NCBI RefSeq assembly: GCF_000732925.1
Contig: NZ_CP008953.1
Span: 5,146,001-5,210,000, forward strand
Source of the DNA: Amycolatopsis japonica
GTDB taxonomy: Bacteria > Actinomycetota > Actinomycetes > Mycobacteriales > Pseudonocardiaceae
Direction: 5' to 3'
Length of the DNA stretch: 64,000 nt
The stretch's first letter is position 1. Each line of letters opens with the position of its first letter. The translations under genes and the position numbers were made by a program. Below are positions 17,585 to 25,834 of the stretch, piece after piece. Below the pieces are notes generated by a model. That model searched no databases, had not been told where the DNA came from, and worked only from the letters and a program-made list of their open reading frames with translations.

Positions 17585-18793
17585 CTACCCGGGAGGCAGG
17601 AACGCCGGCCTCGCGGCCGGATCGGGTTCGTCGTAGTAGCGGTGGAACACGGCGGTCTGGCCGCCGGACAGCGGAGGGACGATCCAGCTCCACTCGGCCT
17701 GGCAACGGCGTCCCGCGCGTTCCTCCTTGGCGATATGCGTGAGGAACCGCCGCGATTCGGTGTGGTGGTCGGCGACGGTCACGCCCGCCGCGTCGAAGGA
17801 GTGCTGCACGGCCAGCGTCAGTTCCACCAGCGCGCGGTCACGCCACAGGGTGCGTTCCGACTTCGTCGACAGGCCCATCAGATCGGCGATCACCGGCAGC
17901 AGGTCGTAGCGGTCGGCGTCGGCGAGGTTGCGCGCGCCGACCTCGGTGGCGAGGTACCAGCCGTTGAACGGCGCCGCAGGGTAGGTGAGCCCGCCGATGA
18001 CCAGCCGCATGTTGCTGATCGCCGGTACCGCGTGCCAGCGCAGGCCGAGCCCGGCGAACCACCGGTGGTCGGGATGCGACAACGGGACCTCAAGTACCGA
18101 GTCCGGCGGCAGCCGGAACAGGCTCCGCTCCCCCTGCTCGGTCTCGATCAGGAGCGGGAGGACGTCGAAGGAACCCTTCCGTTCGGGCGGCCGCCAGCCG
18201 TGCTCCCGGACGGTCTCGGTGAAGTCGGCGTGGCGCGGGTCGCCCAGCACCGAGCCGTCGCCGAGGCGGTAGCCCGCGTACCGGACGAGCTGATCGTTGT
18301 GGATCTTCGGACCGGGCCCCGCCGGGCCGTCCGGCGCGAACACGGTGATGGTCGAGCGGATCCGGCCGCCCCGGGTAGCCTCTCGCAAATGGGTGGCACA
18401 CTCGTCGGCGATGGCGGCGGCGCCCTCGACGTCGCGGCGGTCTCGCACCTTCAGCCCCTGCCAGTACAGCCTGCCGATGCACCGGGCGGAGTTCCGCCAG
18501 GCCACCCGGGCGCCGAATTCGAGCTCGGCCGTCGTGTGCCGGTAGGTGCCGGTCGCGTCGATCTCGGCACGGACCCGGTCGAGCCGGGCGTGAAGCCGCG
18601 CCTGCCCGCCGTCCGTTTCGGCATGGAAGAGCCGGAGGAACTCTTCGGCCTCCGCCACGTCCACGCTCCGTTCCCGCGGCCGCACCTCCGGAGGCAAGCG
18701 AGGGATATCCGTCACCCGCATGGACGCCGTCGCCACCTCGGCCTCCCACTCTCCGAATTCGACGCCGGCACCGGCGGCGGGAACGATCACCAT
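17585..18793 (-). CDS. nos: Bacterial nitric oxide synthase oxygenase
   Basis: A 402-residue protein from ATG 18793, with the NOS oxygenase domain covering almost all of it. The heme-thiolate motif RVAWRNSARCIGR (Cys105) is intact. The substrate glutamate lies in FNGWYLATEVGARNL, and HYTES-type distal residues appear as HHTESRRFL. It oxidises L-arginine to citrulline and NO using heme and a pterin. As in other bacterial NOS, no flavoprotein reductase is fused, so a separate donor is required; the next gene encodes a flavodoxin-like protein. The start is uncertain: AGGAGG abuts ATG 18793, GTG 18790 is spaced better, and ATG 18721 (MRVTDIPRLPPEV) would give a length nearer other bacterial NOS. 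Confidence 0.93.
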   Translation of the reverse strand: MVIVPAAGAGVEFGEWEAEVATASMRVTDIPRLPPEVRPRERSVDVAEAEEFLRLFHAETDGGQARLHARLDRVRAEIDATGTYRHTTAELEFGARVAWRNSARCIGRLYWQGLKVRDRRDVEGAAAIADECATHLREATRGGRIRSTITVFAPDGPAGPGPKIHNDQLVRYAGYRLGDGSVLGDPRHADFTETVREHGWRPPERKGSFDVLPLLIETEQGERSLFRLPPDSVLEVPLSHPDHRWFAGLGLRWHAVPAISNMRLVIGGLTYPAAPFNGWYLATEVGARNLADADRYDLLPVIADLMGLSTKSERTLWRDRALVELTLAVQHSFDAAGVTVADHHTESRRFLTHIAKEERAGRRCQAEWSWIVPPLSGGQTAVFHRYYDEPDPAARPAFLPPG

Positions 18794-19169
18794 TCCTCCT
18801 GCACTCGGAAATGCCCGGAGGCTCATGCCTGATCGGCGAGCTGGCCGGGTCCGGACCAGACGAAAGACGATACCCCACAGAAAGACGGCCACGATCCACC
18901 AAATGGCAGAAGCTTCGACCACGATGACATTTCGGCAGGTAGAAAGCTTGCCGACGACAATATTTGGAATTGAGTAAGACTTCGCGGGATATTCACCAAA
19001 TTTCCTCGAACGAAACGATCACATGCATCCAAGATCACTTTATGATCGTCATTTATCACTCTTTCGAGCGTATTCGCTCCCTGACTCTTCTACTCTTTCC
19101 CCCTGCCGGTGTATTGACCCGCCTCCACCGTCGCTAGAGTGCGGGGAGCTCCGAGGAGAAAGGAAAATC
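18794..19169. other. AT-rich divergent intergenic region (nos / cobW)
   Basis: About 375 bases, markedly richer in A+T than the rest of the window between 18920 and 19090. It holds the promoters of both divergent genes. I found no RNA gene. Two GATCAC repeats (near 19016 and 19034) and an ATGATCGTCAT stretch are visible, but I cannot tie them to a known regulator, and there is no clear Zur-type palindrome. Confidence 0.4.
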
Positions 19170-20186
19170 GTGGTCGACAGGCGGATTCCGGTCATCCTGG
19201 TCGCGGGCTTCCTCGGCTCCGGCAAGACCACCCTGCTCAACCACCTGCTGGCCAACCGGCAGGGTGCGCGGATCGGGGTAGTGGTCAACGACTTCGGCAG
19301 CATCGCGGTCGACGCGATGGCCGTCTCCGGCCAGGTCGACACCATGATGTCGTTCGGCAACGGCTGCCTGTGCTGCGCCGTCGACGCGAGCGGCCTCGAC
19401 GCCATGCTCGCGAAGCTTTCCGAGGCCGAGGCGGGGATCGACGTCATCGTGATCGAGGCCAGCGGGCTCGCCGAACCGCGTGACCTCATCCGCCTGATGA
19501 TCGCCAGCGAGAACCCCGTCATCGCCTACGGCGGACTGGTCGAGCTCGTCGACGCCGCCGAGTTCGAGTCGACCAGGAAGCGGCACCCGGAACTGGACGA
19601 GCACCTCGGGTTCGCCGACCTGGTCGTCCTCAACAAGACCGACCGGGCCGACGAGGAGACCCTGGCCAAACTGCGCGGCACGATCGACGAGATCGCGCCC
19701 GGCACGCCGGTGATCGCGACCTCCCACGGCCGGATCGACCCCACCCTGTTCTTCGACGCCCGGCCGCGCGAACGGGCAGGCCAGATGTCGTTCGACGACC
19801 TCCGCGAGGAGGAGCACGACCACGAGCACCACTTCCACACCGCCTACGACAGCGTCGCCTTCACCACCGAACGCCCGCTGGACCCGCGACGGCTGATGGA
19901 TTTCCTCGAACAGCGTCCTGGCGGGCTCTACCGGATCAAGGGTTTCCTCGACTTCGGCCCGAACGGCGCGCGGTCCCGCTTCGGCCTGCACACGGTGGGC
20001 TCGTTCATCCAGCTGGACCGGTCGGCGTGGCCATCCGGCCTCCCGCGTCGGAGCGAACTGGTGCTCATCGGATCGGGGATCGACACCGAGGCCGTCACCG
20101 CGCGCCTCGAAGCCTGTGTCGCGGACGATCCCGAGGTCGTCGACGAACGCGGCATGCTGCGCGTGCTGCGGTTCATTCAGGACTGA
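19170..20186 (+). CDS. CobW/COG0523 family metal-chaperone GTPase
   Basis: A 338-residue protein. The G domain has a Walker A GFLGSGKTTLLN near residue 12, the family's metal site GNGCLCC near residue 65, EASGLAEP (Walker B side) and the guanine motif NKTD near residue 155. A His-rich EHDHEHHFH stretch near residue 220 precedes the C-terminal CobW domain. These GTPases deliver Zn, Co or similar metals to client proteins. Start GTG 19170 has AGAAAGGA upstream; longer in-frame starts in the AT-rich leader have no family match. A small Cys-containing protein gene follows on the same strand. Confidence 0.92.
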   Translation: MVDRRIPVILVAGFLGSGKTTLLNHLLANRQGARIGVVVNDFGSIAVDAMAVSGQVDTMMSFGNGCLCCAVDASGLDAMLAKLSEAEAGIDVIVIEASGLAEPRDLIRLMIASENPVIAYGGLVELVDAAEFESTRKRHPELDEHLGFADLVVLNKTDRADEETLAKLRGTIDEIAPGTPVIATSHGRIDPTLFFDARPRERAGQMSFDDLREEEHDHEHHFHTAYDSVAFTTERPLDPRRLMDFLEQRPGGLYRIKGFLDFGPNGARSRFGLHTVGSFIQLDRSAWPSGLPRRSELVLIGSGIDTEAVTARLEACVADDPEVVDERGMLRVLRFIQD

Positions 20187-20299
20187 ATCGGGTCGAGACA
20201 CGCCGAAGGCCGAAATACCGGGAATCGCGGCGCGTCTCCTTGACACTGTTTTGCGGAAGGAATCTCGAGCTGGACCACCTGTATCGGGAGGACAGTTCC

Positions 20300-20566
20300 A
20301 TGACGAACACCGCCGGACGCTGGTACCTGGTCGGCGCGCTGCCGGAGGACTCCCCCGCCGCGCATCTGATGACCCGCTCCGAAGACCTCCGGTACCGGCG
20401 TTCCGCCTGCGGGGACAAGGAATCCCGCCTGTGGACGCCGGTGGATCTCACCACCACCGACGTTGCCCCGTGCCCGCGCTGCGCCGCGACCCTGCCCGGT
20501 CACCGGTCCGGCCGGAAGGCCGAACCCGCCGTGAACACGCAACTCGCTTTCGACCTGCCACTCTGA
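20300..20566 (+). CDS. Small cysteine-containing protein (88 aa)
   Basis: An 88-residue soluble protein starting at ATG 20300 with GGGAGGAC upstream. It contains one Cys in RRSACGDKE and a CPRC pair about 25 residues later, so three cysteines could form part of a zinc site. I do not recognise the family. It follows the CobW-type metallochaperone gene by 113 bases. A perfect TTGACA at 20240-20245 in that gap suggests its own promoter, although I see no clear -10. A metal-related role is possible but only by position. Confidence 0.65.
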   Translation: MTNTAGRWYLVGALPEDSPAAHLMTRSEDLRYRRSACGDKESRLWTPVDLTTTDVAPCPRCAATLPGHRSGRKAEPAVNTQLAFDLPL

Positions 20567-20576
20567 CCCGCGTTTC

Positions 20577-20624
20577 GTCCTCTGAATGCGATGGTTGCGC
20601 GCGCAAGGATCGCATTCAGAGGAC
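20577..20624. terminator. Palindromic bidirectional terminator
   Basis: Sixteen-base arms (20577-20592 and 20609-20624) are exact reverse complements. The centre holds a second palindrome, TTGCGCGCGCAA (20595-20606). It lies between the convergent small Cys gene and the PolDom gene and touches the latter's stop codon. Confidence 0.75.
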
Positions 20625-21631
20625 TAAATGCCTTCTTTCTTCGCCCTGCTCGGCGCGACCCGGGGCGGCTCGTTCGGCATCTTCGGGTAGACGGGTGGCC
20701 AAGGCGCGTCCATGAGCCCGTTCGCCATGTCCTTCCTGGACATTTCCAGCAGCGGCTCGATCGACTGCGGTTCCGTTGCCGCCCAAGGGTCTCCGCGTTC
20801 GGCGAGACGGGCGGGCACAGTGGACAGAGTGAGCTTGTCCGGCTCGATGGTCTCCAGTTCGTCCCAGCCGATCGGCGTCGAGACCTGCCCGCCGACCCGC
20901 GGCCGCACACACCAGGCGCCGAACACCGTCTTGTGCGGCGCGTTCTGGTTGAAGTCGACGAACACGCGGGAACCGCGTTCTTCCTTCCACCACTGCGCCG
21001 TCATCTCGTCCGGGTGGCGGCGTTCGAGTTCGCGGGCGAGCGCGACGGCGGCCGCGCGGACCTCGTAGCCGTCCCATTTCGGTTCCAGCGGCACGTAGAG
21101 ATGGAGACCGCGCGAACCCGAGGTCTTCAGCTGCGCCGTGATGCCCAGCTCTTCGAGCAACGCCTTCGTGAGGACGGCACCGTGCCGTAACTCGGGGAAC
21201 CCGATCCCCGGCGACGGGTCGAGGTCGATGCGCAACTGGTCGCTGATGTCCGGCGTGTCGGCCCGGTTCGGCCAGACGTGGAAACCGAGGCAACCTTGGT
21301 TGACCGCCCAGATGAGGTGCGCGAGGTCCTTCGCCACGAGCGCGTCCGCGGTGGTCCCGTTCGGAGTGGACACCACCGTCGTGGTCAGCCAGCCGGGAGC
21401 GTTCTTCGGGACGCGCTTCTGGTACCACGATTTCCCGCCGGCCCCGTCGGGATAGCGCTCCAGCAACAGGGGCCTGCCGCCGAGCTGCGCCAGCAGCGGG
21501 ACCGAGACCGCGCGGTAGTACTCGACGAGGTCCAATTTGGTCTCGCCGCGCTCCGGGAAGTAGACCTTGCCCGGATTGGACACCGTGAACTCGACGCCGT
21601 CGAGATCCAGCGTGACCGGCTCCGCTTTCAT
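20624..21631 (-). CDS. LigD-type polymerase domain protein (PolDom/PrimPol), NHEJ partner of LigC
   Basis: A 335-residue stand-alone polymerase of the archaeo-eukaryotic primase superfamily. Visible features are NPGKVYFPERGETKLDLVEY at the N terminus, catalytic aspartates in LRIDLDPSPG, the nucleotide-binding SGSRGLHLYVPL and RVFVDFNQNAPHKT near residue 225. It adds nucleotides or ribonucleotides at DNA ends during end joining. Start ATG 21631 overlaps the TGA of the upstream ligase gene by four bases (ATGA), so the two are co-translated. The pair matches the mycobacterial PolDom-LigC arrangement. No nuclease or ligase domain is fused and no ku gene is in the window. Confidence 0.93.
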   Translation of the reverse strand: MKAEPVTLDLDGVEFTVSNPGKVYFPERGETKLDLVEYYRAVSVPLLAQLGGRPLLLERYPDGAGGKSWYQKRVPKNAPGWLTTTVVSTPNGTTADALVAKDLAHLIWAVNQGCLGFHVWPNRADTPDISDQLRIDLDPSPGIGFPELRHGAVLTKALLEELGITAQLKTSGSRGLHLYVPLEPKWDGYEVRAAAVALARELERRHPDEMTAQWWKEERGSRVFVDFNQNAPHKTVFGAWCVRPRVGGQVSTPIGWDELETIEPDKLTLSTVPARLAERGDPWAATEPQSIEPLLEMSRKDMANGLMDAPWPPVYPKMPNEPPRVAPSRAKKEGI

Positions 21632-22707
21632 GTTTCCCCCAACTCCGTGAACAAGGTGGCCAGCTCCGCGGGCGGGACCTCTTCGAGCTGCGCGTACGTG
21701 CACGAAGCGGGCTCGCGGTCGGGACGGAAGCGCACGAGCCTCCCGCCATGACGGAACCGGGTGCCCTCGACGTGTTCGTAGCGGACCTCGGCGACCCATT
21801 CTATGCGGACCGGCTCCCAGCTCAGGTCCTTGTTCGGCGCCCACCGGCTGCCCGCCCCCGGCATCCGGCCGCCCGCTTCCTCATGAGCCGCGGCCCACTC
21901 GCGCCACGGATGGTCCTCCAGCGCGTTTTCCCGCAGCGGCGCGAGCTCGTCCACCAGCTCGCGGCGCCTCGCGGCGGTGAAACTGCTGGCCACGCCCACA
22001 TGGTTCAGGACGCCGTCGTCGTCGTAGAGCCCGAGCAGCAGCGACCCGATCCCCACCCCGTCCTTGTGCCACCGGAATCCGGCGACGACGCAGTCCGCGG
22101 TGCGCTGGTGCTTGACCTTCCACATCACCCGCTTGTCCTGCTCGTACGGCGCGTCGGCGGGCTTGGCCATCACGCCGTCGAAGCCCGCGCCCTCGAAGCG
22201 GGTGAACCAGTCCTGCGCGACGTCGGGATCCTCGGACAGCGGGGTGAGGTGCACCCGGGCGAACTGCGTGTCGACCACGCTTTCGAGCAGCTTCCGCCGC
22301 TGCCCGAACGGTTCCGGTGTGAGATCCCGCTCGTCCAGGGCGAGCAGGTCGAACACGACGAAACTGGACGGCGTCTCCTCGGCCAGCATCTTCACCCGGG
22401 ACGCCGCCGGATGCAGGCGCAGCTGGAGCGCCTCGAAATCGAGCCCGCCCTCGGTGACCAGCACGATCTCGCCGTCGACGACGCAGCGCTCGGGCAGCGC
22501 TTCCTTGAGCAGCTCGACCAGCTCGGGGAAGTACCTCGTCAGCGGCCTGTCGTTACGGGAGCCCAGCACGACCTCGTCACCGTCGCGGAAGACCACGCAG
22601 CGGAAGCCGTCCCACTTCGGCTCGTACAGCAGCCCAGGCGTGCGCGGCAGTTGGTGCACGGCCTTGGCCAGCATCGGCTTGACGGGCGGCATCACGGGCA
22701 GTTCCAC
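21628..22707 (-). CDS. ligC: ATP-dependent DNA ligase, LigC type
   Basis: A 359-residue ligase, the same length as mycobacterial LigC. The adenylation motif YEPKWDGFR has Lys31, motif III reads SFVVFDLLALD, motif IV GVMAKPADAPYE and motif V MWKVKHQRTADCVV. An OB-fold domain takes up the last 130 residues. It seals nicks and, in mycobacteria, serves as a back-up end-joining and repair ligase. Start GTG 22707 gives MELPVMPPVKPMLAK, which matches the start of the M. tuberculosis protein as I remember it. Operon with the PolDom gene (4-base overlap). Confidence 0.93.
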   Translation of the reverse strand: MELPVMPPVKPMLAKAVHQLPRTPGLLYEPKWDGFRCVVFRDGDEVVLGSRNDRPLTRYFPELVELLKEALPERCVVDGEIVLVTEGGLDFEALQLRLHPAASRVKMLAEETPSSFVVFDLLALDERDLTPEPFGQRRKLLESVVDTQFARVHLTPLSEDPDVAQDWFTRFEGAGFDGVMAKPADAPYEQDKRVMWKVKHQRTADCVVAGFRWHKDGVGIGSLLLGLYDDDGVLNHVGVASSFTAARRRELVDELAPLRENALEDHPWREWAAAHEEAGGRMPGAGSRWAPNKDLSWEPVRIEWVAEVRYEHVEGTRFRHGGRLVRFRPDREPASCTYAQLEEVPPAELATLFTELGET

Positions 22708-22746
22708 GAGGCGATCCTAAGCCGCGCCACCGACAAAAGCGCGACG

Positions 22747-23889
22747 TCAGAGCTCGGCCAGGAGGAGCCCGCTGCGTGGTTTCGGCGTGAAATAGGTGGC
22801 CTTCCTCGGCATCCGCGCCCCGGCCGCGTGCACGGCGAGCACCTCCGCGTACGGGACCGGGGCCAGCAGCAGCACCGCGTCCGCGTCCTCGGGCACCGGC
22901 ACGCCGGGCAGCAACGGGCGCACGTTCGGACCTTCCGGATCGACGCCGAGCGCCCCGCGGAGCAGCTCCAGTTCGACCACCGCGTGGTCGCCGCCCGCCT
23001 TGCCGAGCGACACCCGGAAGGCTGCCGTCCCCGCCACGACGGTCACCTCGCCCGCCTCGGACGGCGGATCCGCCGGGCCGGGGCGGACGTCGTACCCCGC
23101 CTCCGTCCAGCGCCGGACCAGGGTGTCCACGTCGAGACCGGTGCCGGCGAGCACCCGGTGGATGGGCCCGATCCGCAGCCCCGGCCCGCCGGTGACCAGC
23201 GCCAGCAACGCGCCGCGCCCGGAGGCCGCCGCTGCCGCGACGCGGTGGTTTCCGTCCGCGACCAGGAGATCCAGACCGTCCAGGGTCGCCAGCAGTTCGT
23301 CCTGGTCTTCGCCGGGGCCGGTGAGCCACAGTTCGTGCTTGCGGCCCGCGCCGTCCACTGTGGACAGGCTGGGGACCCGGCCGCGGCAGATCCGTTCGAT
23401 CAGCGCGGTCAGCTCGCGGCCGCCGGTCGCGGGGACCAGCATCGCGGCGCTCGTCGCGACACCGAGCCCGGCGAGCATCGCGGCCCGTTCCTCGACGACG
23501 TCCGGATAGACGTCCTCAGTGTGCCGGACCCGGGTCACGCCGTCGTCGCGGACCGCGGCGGGATCGACGAGGCAGAGCACGCCGAGCGCGACGCCGTCCG
23601 GCCCGTCGATGCGATACGGCGCCACCACGGCGGAGACCGGGCGATAGTGCCGCTCCCGGATCCGCTCGAACGTCGCCCTGGCCTGCGGCAACGCCGCCTC
23701 GATCGCAAGCCCGCCCGCCAGCGCGGCCGGTGTTCTCGCCGGATGCTGGACCGCCAGCAGGCTGTCGCCGCGGGCCCCGGCGAGCGCGGCGGCCACCCGG
23801 TCCGGGTCGGCGAACTCGTCGACGTCGGGCCCCGGGACGGTGTCGCGGACTACCCAGCCACGGTCGATCGGGCGGATCCAGGTGCTCAT
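22747..23889 (-). CDS. DUF1015 family protein
   Basis: A 380-residue soluble protein matching DUF1015. Visible marks are VRHTEDVYPDVVEERAAML in the first half, the conserved LVADGNHRVAAAA near residue 215 and a C-terminal RKATYFTPKPRSGLL. The family is often called a putative SpoOJ/ParA/ParB/Rep-like or HTH protein in older annotations, with no proven activity; the DGNHR motif resembles ParB-like nucleotide sites. Start ATG 23889 (MSTWIRPIDRGW) is chosen because the family begins there. It is 39 bases upstream of ligC on the same strand and may share its transcript. Confidence 0.85.
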   Translation of the reverse strand: MSTWIRPIDRGWVVRDTVPGPDVDEFADPDRVAAALAGARGDSLLAVQHPARTPAALAGGLAIEAALPQARATFERIRERHYRPVSAVVAPYRIDGPDGVALGVLCLVDPAAVRDDGVTRVRHTEDVYPDVVEERAAMLAGLGVATSAAMLVPATGGRELTALIERICRGRVPSLSTVDGAGRKHELWLTGPGEDQDELLATLDGLDLLVADGNHRVAAAAASGRGALLALVTGGPGLRIGPIHRVLAGTGLDVDTLVRRWTEAGYDVRPGPADPPSEAGEVTVVAGTAAFRVSLGKAGGDHAVVELELLRGALGVDPEGPNVRPLLPGVPVPEDADAVLLLAPVPYAEVLAVHAAGARMPRKATYFTPKPRSGLLLAEL

Positions 23890-24009
23890 CCGATCCATTT
23901 TGCGGGATAGCTCACGGAAAAAATCGGTCCCATGACCGGGTGTCTCCGTGGAATGCTTACCCATGCGAAGTAGTTGACGTCGTTCATGAGCCTGAGGAGA
24001 CCGTCACAG

Positions 24010-25530
24010 ATGACCACCCCGGCCCCGGTCACCGCGAAGGAAGGGGTCGGTTTCCGGTCCGAACGCGGTCCCGTCCTGATCGCCGTGATGCTGTGTTCCG
24101 GCCTGATCGCGCTGGACTCGACCATCATCGCCACGGCGGTCCCCTCGGTGGTCGCCGATCTGGGCGGGTTCTCGCAGTTCCCGTGGCTGTTCTCGATCTA
24201 TCTGCTGACCCAGGCGGTCACCGTTCCGCTGTACGGCAAGTTCGCCGACGTGCTCGGCAGGCGTCCGGTGATGTTCTTCGGGATCGCGGCGTTCCTGCTG
24301 GGCTCGGTCCTCTGCGGCGCGGCCTGGAGCATGCCGGTGCTGATCGCCGCCCGCGCGGTGCAGGGCATCGGCGCGGGCGCCATCCAGCCGATCGCGCTGA
24401 CCATGGTCGGCGACATGTACACCGTCGAGGAACGCGCCAGGGTGCAGGGCTATCTCGCCAGCGTGTGGGCCATCTCGTCGGTGGTCGGGCCGACGCTGGG
24501 CGGCGTGTTCGCCGAATACCTCGACTGGCGCTGGATCTTCTTCATCAACCTGCCGCTCGGCGCGCTGGCGGCGTGGATGCTGTTCCGGAACTTCCGCGAG
24601 CGCGTCGAACGCCGCTCGCACCGCATCGACTACCTCGGCGCCACGCTGCTCACCCTCGGCTGCTCGCTGCTGATCCTCGGCCTGCTGGAGGGCGGGGTCG
24701 CCTGGGGCTGGGCGTCCGCGCCGAGCCTGGGGATCTTCGCCGCCGCGGCGGTGCTGCTGGTGGCGTTCGTGTTCGTGGAGCGCAAGGCCGAAGAGCCCGT
24801 GCTGCCACTGTGGATCTTCACCAAACGGACCCTGATCGGCGGCAACCTGGTCGCCGTCGTCGTCGGCATGCTGCTGATGGGTCTGACGTCGTATCTGCCG
24901 ACCTTCTCGCAGGGCGTCCTCGGCACCGGCGCGCTCGTCGCCGGATTCGCGCTGGCCGCGCTGACCGTCGGGTGGCCGATCTCGGCGTCGCTGGCGGGCC
25001 GGATCTACATGCGGATCGGGTTCCGGGACACCGCGCTGATCGGCAGTGGCGCGGTCATCGCGGGTGCGGCGCTCACGGTGTTCCTCGCGGCGGGTTCGTC
25101 GATCTGGCTGGCGGCCGCGGCCGCGTTCGTCCTCGGGCTGGGATTGGGGCTGGCGTCGAGCCCGACGCTGATCGCCGTGCAGTCCACCATCGGCTGGGAA
25201 CGCCGCGGCGTCGTCACCGCGACCAACATGTTCAGCCGTTCGCTGGGCAGCGCGGTCGGGGTGGCGATCTTCGGCGCGATCGCGAACGCGACCCTCGCGA
25301 ACCGCTTCGCCAACCCGCCGGCCGGGGTCACCGGCCTGCCGTCCGGCGTCGACGCGACCAGTGTCGTCCTGGAGGGCAACGGTCCGGAAACCGCGACGAC
25401 GACGTTCGTGCGGGGCGCCCTCGCGGACGCCACGCATCACGTCTTCCTGGCGATGCTGGTGGTCGCCGTGCTCAGCGTCGGCGCGCTGCTGCTGATGCCG
25501 CGGCGGACCGAAGAACTGAAGTTCGACTAG
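24010..25530 (+). CDS. MFS exporter, DHA2 type, 14 TM
   Basis: A 506-residue drug/proton antiporter. It has LDSTIIATAVPSV in helix 1, YGKFADVLGRRPVM (motif A) after helix 2, ARAVQGIGAGAIQPIAL in helix 4 and GPTLGGVFAEYLDWRWIFFI (motif C). Fourteen helices are predicted, with a longer loop near residues 430-470. Start ATG 24010 has GAGGAG ten bases upstream; the earlier in-frame ATG 23986 has no ribosome site. No regulator gene adjoins it. The gene ends before a 55-bp palindrome. Confidence 0.9.
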   Translation: MTTPAPVTAKEGVGFRSERGPVLIAVMLCSGLIALDSTIIATAVPSVVADLGGFSQFPWLFSIYLLTQAVTVPLYGKFADVLGRRPVMFFGIAAFLLGSVLCGAAWSMPVLIAARAVQGIGAGAIQPIALTMVGDMYTVEERARVQGYLASVWAISSVVGPTLGGVFAEYLDWRWIFFINLPLGALAAWMLFRNFRERVERRSHRIDYLGATLLTLGCSLLILGLLEGGVAWGWASAPSLGIFAAAAVLLVAFVFVERKAEEPVLPLWIFTKRTLIGGNLVAVVVGMLLMGLTSYLPTFSQGVLGTGALVAGFALAALTVGWPISASLAGRIYMRIGFRDTALIGSGAVIAGAALTVFLAAGSSIWLAAAAAFVLGLGLGLASSPTLIAVQSTIGWERRGVVTATNMFSRSLGSAVGVAIFGAIANATLANRFANPPAGVTGLPSGVDATSVVLEGNGPETATTTFVRGALADATHHVFLAMLVVAVLSVGALLLMPRRTEELKFD

Positions 25531-25576
25531 GGCGTCGGTCCGATGGGTCGTGCCACGCCACCCCGCTCTTGCAGCA

Positions 25577-25631
25577 GTCCGTGAAGGCCTCCTTGAGGGA
25601 CTCTGGGTCCCCCAAGGAGGCCTTCACGGAC
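25577..25631. terminator. 55-bp palindrome, copy 2
   Basis: Same orientation and loop (CTCTGGG, 25601-25607) as the copy at 14650. It has 24-base arms with a single mismatch, caused by a C replacing T in the right arm. It follows the MFS gene and is likely its terminator. Confidence 0.8.
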
Positions 25632-25705
25632 CGGTATTAATCGAGCTACGTCTGACCTGTGCGTGAGCGGGATTCGCTCCGTTCCAGACCGGTCGAGCGT
25701 TGTCT

Positions 25706-25744
25706 ATGAAGGATTTGGGACGTTCACTGTCCCAAATCCTTCAT
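25706..25744. terminator. Second palindrome between the MFS and LLM genes
   Basis: Exact 16-base arms (25706-25721 and 25729-25744) with core GGATTTGGGAC flank the loop GTTCACT. It is lower in G+C than its surroundings and unrelated in sequence to the neighbouring 55-bp family, though it has the same 7-base loop length. Confidence 0.7.
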
Positions 25745-25785
25745 CAACGACTCCAAGCGCGGAGAAGCTGGGCAAGCAAACCGAG

Positions 25786-25809
25786 TCCCTCAAGGAGGCC
25801 TTCACGGAC
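25786..25809. repeat. Solo half of the 55-bp palindrome
   Basis: An exact 24-base right arm of the family at 14650/25577/59882, with no left arm. The bases just before it (GAG) match the loop end of the inverted copy at 59882, so it looks like a truncated inverted copy. It lies just 3' of the LLM gene. Confidence 0.75.
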
Positions 25810-25834
25810 CGGGGTCACGACCACGGTGACCCAC

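Noticed and set aside
18923..19169. Zur or Fur box upstream of the CobW gene
   Set aside because: No TGAAAATGATTTTCA-like or related palindrome could be found in the AT-rich gap.
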